The notes under the pieces were generated by a model, which saw only the letters and a program-made list of their open reading frames with translations, was not told the origin of the DNA and ran no database searches. A program made the translations under genes and the position numbers. A stretch of DNA of 10,818 nucleotides, from assembly GCA_013812805.1 (NCBI GenBank), contig JACCSV010000048.1:1-10818 (forward strand), given 5' to 3'. The DNA is from Sphingomonas sp. (GTDB lineage: Bacteria; Pseudomonadota; Alphaproteobacteria; Sphingomonadales; Sphingomonadaceae). Below are positions 8,336 to 10,818 of this stretch, piece by piece (position 1 is the first letter of the stretch; every line of letters starts with the position of its first letter).

Positions 8336-9589
8336 CTAAGCGCTGCCGCGGACAAGGCGCGCGGCGAAGAAGCCATCGAGGCCGCCCTGGTCGGCGAGCA
8401 CGCCGGGGAGGATGCGGACGTGCCCATTCGCGGTTGACGTCACAAAGTCGGGGAGATCGCCGGGCTCGAGCTGGAAGCCGGGGTGACCCGCAAGGAAATC
8501 GGCGATGATCGCCTCGCCTTCCTCCGGTTCCAGCGAGCAGACCGAGTAGACCAGGGTCCCGCCAGGCTTGACCCATTCGGCGGCGCGGGGAAGCAGGCGC
8601 GCCTGAACCTCCGCCGATTCGCGGATGACCGCCGGGCGAGCGCGGTAGAGAACTTCCGGATGGCGCCGAAAGGTGCCAGTCGCCGAACATGGGGCGTCGA
8701 GCAGTATGGCATCGAATTCCTGCGTCGGCTTCCACTTGAGCATGTCGGCGCGGATCAGCTCGGCGCTAAGCCCCGTTCGCTCGAGGTTCTGCGCAAGCCG
8801 CTGCAGCCGCGAGTCCGAGGCATCGACGGCGACCACCCGATGGCCGGCGGCCGACAATTGCATCGCCTTGCCCCCGGGCGCCGAACAAAGGTCGAGGACG
8901 TCGGCGGCGGCACCCGGGATCAGCCGCGCGGGAAGCGAGGCGGCGAGGTCCTGGACCCACCACCCGCCTTCGCTAAAGCCGGTCAAGGCGGGCACGGCAC
9001 CGCTCTCGCCGAGACGAACGTGGTTCGGCGCCAGCGACACGCCGCCATTCTCGGCTGCATAGCGTCGCGCTGCTTCGGCTGATGCGAAGGTGAGGTCGAG
9101 CGGCGGCCGCTGAGCGATTTGGCGGCGCGCGGCCTCGACGACGTCGTTGCCCCAGGCGTCGAGCCAGCGCTCTTCGACCGCAGCAGGAAGGCGCGGCGCC
9201 TCCGACGGATCGACCCAGCGGCGAAGCAAGGTGCCGAGCACGCCGTGCACCAGCCGCCGCGGGCCGCCATCGACCAGCGGCAGAGCGGTGGCGACGATTG
9301 CATGGTCGGGGGTTTGCAAGCCGATCTTCTGCGCCAGCGCCATGCGCAGCACCATCCGCGCCTTGGAATCATCGGGCAACCGCTGACGGGTCGCGCCGTC
9401 GATCAGCGCGTCGAGATCGGGCAACCGGCGCAGCACCTCGCCCGCGATCGCCACCGCCAGTCCCTGATCAGGGGCCGACAGCCCGCGCACCCTCTGCGCC
9501 GCCGCTTCCAGCGTGCGCCCGTTGCGGAGCACAGCGTCGAGCATCTGCAGCGCGGCGCGGCGCGAGGCGGTTCCGTCAGCGCTTGGCAT
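8336..9589 (-). CDS. rsmB: 16S rRNA (cytosine-C5) methyltransferase, RsmB/Sun family
   Basis: This protein is predicted to methylate C5 of a cytosine in 16S rRNA (C967 in E. coli) using S-adenosylmethionine. From the ATG at 9589 it has 417 residues. The N-terminal NusB-like domain (about 8-130) begins RRAALQMLDAVLRNG. The C-terminal Rossmann methyltransferase shows motif I LDLCSAPGGK (232-241), motif IV DAPCSATG with C301, and motif VI YSVCSLEPEEGE with catalytic C351. Three starts are possible. ATG 9589 best fits the family N-terminus. ATG 9619 adds ten residues and has GAGG seven bases upstream. TTG 9691 adds 34 residues of unlikely sequence, though AGGAGG lies 13 bases ahead. I chose 9589 on protein similarity remembered from relatives. 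It heads the rsmB-rpe-heparinase-purH run. Confidence 0.93.
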   Translation of the reverse strand: MPSADGTASRRAALQMLDAVLRNGRTLEAAAQRVRGLSAPDQGLAVAIAGEVLRRLPDLDALIDGATRQRLPDDSKARMVLRMALAQKIGLQTPDHAIVATALPLVDGGPRRLVHGVLGTLLRRWVDPSEAPRLPAAVEERWLDAWGNDVVEAARRQIAQRPPLDLTFASAEAARRYAAENGGVSLAPNHVRLGESGAVPALTGFSEGGWWVQDLAASLPARLIPGAAADVLDLCSAPGGKAMQLSAAGHRVVAVDASDSRLQRLAQNLERTGLSAELIRADMLKWKPTQEFDAILLDAPCSATGTFRRHPEVLYRARPAVIRESAEVQARLLPRAAEWVKPGGTLVYSVCSLEPEEGEAIIADFLAGHPGFQLEPGDLPDFVTSTANGHVRILPGVLADQGGLDGFFAARLVRGSA

Positions 9590-9611
9590 CGGCCCCGCCA
9601 GTGCACATGTT
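9583..9611 (+). promoter_or_regulatory. Candidate promoter for the DUF1674 gene
   Basis: TTGGCA (9583-9588) is one base off TTGACA. After 17 bases comes CATGTT (9606-9611), a poor -10 matching TATAAT at three of six positions. Six bases later is the A of the DUF1674 ATG at 9618, which would make the transcript leaderless. This fits the lack of any Shine-Dalgarno sequence before that ATG. In GC-rich alphaproteobacteria such matches are weak evidence. Confidence 0.18.
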
Positions 9612-9617
9612 GACGCC

Positions 9618-9785
9618 ATGAAGCGCCCTCGGCACCTCGACCCGCCAGCGACCCTCTCCAAATCGCCGCCGCTGCCGGTGCCGGAGGTCAAGGCGGACGC
9701 CCCGCCTCCTGACGGCGAGGAACACAGGCCCGACCCGACCCGCTACGGAGACTGGGAAAAGAAGGGCATCGCCGTCGATTTCTAG
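9618..9785 (+). CDS. DUF1674 small protein, SDHAF4-like succinate dehydrogenase assembly factor
   Basis: This 55-residue soluble protein has a Pro/Lys-rich, probably disordered N-terminal half and a conserved C-terminus, PDPTRYGDWEKKGIAVDF (38-55). That ending closely matches the signature of DUF1674 and of mitochondrial SDHAF4 (PTRYGDWERKGRCIDF in the human protein, from memory). SDHAF4 binds the flavinylated SdhA subunit and helps it join SdhB in complex II; a similar role here is inferred. No sdh gene lies in the window. The ATG at 9618 gives a natural start; the frame can be extended back to 9513, but that adds unrelated sequence antisense to rsmB. No Shine-Dalgarno sequence is visible, so translation may be leaderless. 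The gene fills the space between gpsA and rsmB on the opposite strand. Its stop shares the bases CTAG with the gpsA stop. Confidence 0.85.
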   Translation: MKRPRHLDPPATLSKSPPLPVPEVKADAPPPDGEEHRPDPTRYGDWEKKGIAVDF

Positions 9786-10768
9786 ATGCCTTCGGCACGC
9801 GGCGGGCGCGACAGCAGGTCTTCGAGCACGGAGGCCACCGCGGCTCCGGACAACAATTGCTCGACCGCGGCGACGATCGGCATGTCGATGCCACGTTCGC
9901 GCGCCAGCCGCGCCAGCACGGGTGCGGTGAACGCACCCTCGGCGACCGTCCGCCGGTCCTCGAGCAGCTCGGCGGCCGAGCGGCCCTGGCCGAGCCCGAC
10001 CCCGAGCGAGAAGTTGCGCGAGCTGGTCGACGAGCAGGTGAGCACCAGGTCGCCGAGCCCCGACAGGCCGGCGAGCGTTTCCCGCTTCGCCCCGAACGCC
10101 TCCCCGAACCTGGTCATTTCCGCAAAGCCTCGGCCGATCATCGCCGCGCGCGCGTTCTGGCCGAGGCCGCGGCCTTCGACGACGCCGCAAGCGATCGCCA
10201 GCACGTTCTTGACCGCCCCGCCGACCTCCGCCCCGGCGACATCGTCACTGACGTAAATCCGGAAAGTTGGGCGGGCGATTCGACTTCGAAGCTCCTCCCC
10301 GAGTTGCTCGTCCGCAACGGCCAGGGTGACGGCCGTCGGTAGCCCGGCAGCGACTTCATGGGCGAAGGTTGGGCCGGAAAGCACCGCGATCGGCGCGCCG
10401 GGGCGAACTTCGCGAGCGACTTGGTGGAGCAGTTCGCCGCTGCGCTCCTCGATCCCCTTCGAGCACAGCACCATCGGCGCCTTGCTGGGCGGCGCTGCTT
10501 CCAGCACCGAGCGCATGTGCTGGGCGGGTGTCACCACCAGCCAGGTGCCGCAGTCGGCGATGTCGGCAAGGTCGCCGGTGGCGCGGATTGCTGGATCGAG
10601 CTCCCGGCCCGGCAGGAACAGCGCGTTTTCGTGGCGCTCGTTGATCGACGCGACGACCTCCGGTTCGCGCGCCCACAGCAAGGCGGGTTGCCCGTCCCGC
10701 GCCGCGACCTGGGCCAGCGCGGTGCCCCAGGCGCCGCCGCCGATGATCGCAATGCGCTGGTCGCTCAC
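9782..10768 (-). CDS. gpsA: NAD(P)+-dependent glycerol-3-phosphate dehydrogenase
   Basis: This 328-residue cytoplasmic enzyme reduces dihydroxyacetone phosphate to sn-glycerol 3-phosphate, the backbone for phospholipids. The N-terminal Rossmann fold has IAIIGGGAWGTALAQ (6-20) with the nucleotide-binding glycines, followed by LCSKGIE with K104 and LSGPTFAHEVA (130-140). The C-terminal helical domain has GAVKNVLAIACG with catalytic K187, GLSGLGDLVLTCSS with D240, SRNFSLG (250-256) and VAEGAFTA (275-282). Length is typical. The start is GTG at 10768, overlapping the stop of the upstream gene as GTGA, with GGGAG seven bases upstream. Its stop overlaps that of the opposing DUF1674 gene. Confidence 0.97.
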   Translation of the reverse strand: MSDQRIAIIGGGAWGTALAQVAARDGQPALLWAREPEVVASINERHENALFLPGRELDPAIRATGDLADIADCGTWLVVTPAQHMRSVLEAAPPSKAPMVLCSKGIEERSGELLHQVAREVRPGAPIAVLSGPTFAHEVAAGLPTAVTLAVADEQLGEELRSRIARPTFRIYVSDDVAGAEVGGAVKNVLAIACGVVEGRGLGQNARAAMIGRGFAEMTRFGEAFGAKRETLAGLSGLGDLVLTCSSTSSRNFSLGVGLGQGRSAAELLEDRRTVAEGAFTAPVLARLARERGIDMPIVAAVEQLLSGAAVASVLEDLLSRPPRAEGI

Positions 10769-10818
10769 CCCTTCACTCCCGCCCCGCGCACTTTCTCGGC
10801 GCTGTCGTCGAGCGGCCA
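10765..10818 (-). CDS. C-terminal end of an upstream gene, probably tsaD (partial)
   Basis: Only the last 17 codons and a TGA stop are inside the window, reading WPLDDSAEKVRGAGVKG. The WPLD followed by a short Gly/Lys-rich end resembles the C-terminus of alphaproteobacterial TsaD, the subunit of the machinery that makes t6A at position 37 of ANN-decoding tRNAs. As I recall, tsaD often precedes gpsA in alphaproteobacteria. The stop overlaps the gpsA GTG start (GTGA), so the two are likely co-transcribed and coupled. The fragment is too short to be certain; the reading frame is sure, the identity is an inference. Confidence 0.55.
   Translation of the reverse strand, partial: WPLDDSAEKVRGAGVKG

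Noticed and set aside
9691..9710. AGGCGG (9691-9696) and CCGCCT (9702-9707) as a terminator for gpsA or the DUF1674 gene
   Set aside because: The stem has six pairs and a five-base loop, lies mid-gene, and has no T-tract on either strand.
1..10818. A hidden novel system: CRISPR repeats, defence island, toxin-antitoxin pair, prophage, integron or transposon
   Set aside because: No direct repeat arrays, transposase, integrase or nuclease-toxin motifs were seen. Every stretch is accounted for by housekeeping or envelope genes with uniform composition.

Overview
The window is an ordinary piece of chromosome from a GC-rich alphaproteobacterium, most likely a member of the Sphingomonadales. The pointers are strong GC bias at third codon positions, protein sequences that look sphingomonad-like, a DUF1674 (SDHAF4-type) small protein, and the run rsmB - rpe - heparinase II/III-like gene - purH, a grouping I remember, in part or whole, from alphaproteobacteria. 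The genus cannot be fixed from this sequence alone. Coding density is near total: no gap between genes reaches 60 bases, and there is no rRNA, tRNA, CRISPR array, insertion sequence, phage gene or sign of recent transfer.

Layout. On the plus strand, polA (55-2856) encodes a complete three-domain DNA polymerase I. It overlaps by four bases a gene for a MOP-type polysaccharide or lipid-linked-oligosaccharide flippase (2853-4391), which starts at TTG. The flippase meets purH tail to tail with three bases between stop codons. On the minus strand, in transcription order, come the last 17 codons of a gene that looks like tsaD (window edge), gpsA (10768-9782), rsmB (about 9589-8336), rpe (8320-7658), a heparinase II/III-family gene (7661-6009) and purH (5987-4395). 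Adjacent minus-strand genes overlap by 3-4 bases or lie 15-21 bases apart, except gpsA to rsmB, which are about 160-190 bases apart. That gap is filled on the opposite strand by a 55-codon DUF1674 gene (9618-9785).

Function. The genes are mainly housekeeping: DNA replication and repair (PolA), the last two steps to IMP (PurH), the pentose phosphate pathway (Rpe), glycerol-3-phosphate for phospholipids (GpsA), 16S rRNA methylation (RsmB), tRNA t6A modification (the TsaD tail) and probable succinate dehydrogenase assembly (DUF1674). The heparinase-like protein and the flippase are the two whose real substrates cannot be read from sequence.

I found no new defence, mobile or biosynthetic system. 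The points most worth a second look are the packing of the DUF1674 gene, which shares a CATG with a possible rsmB start and a CTAG with the gpsA stop, and the unexplained place of a signal-peptide-free heparinase-like protein inside a purine/pentose-phosphate gene run.
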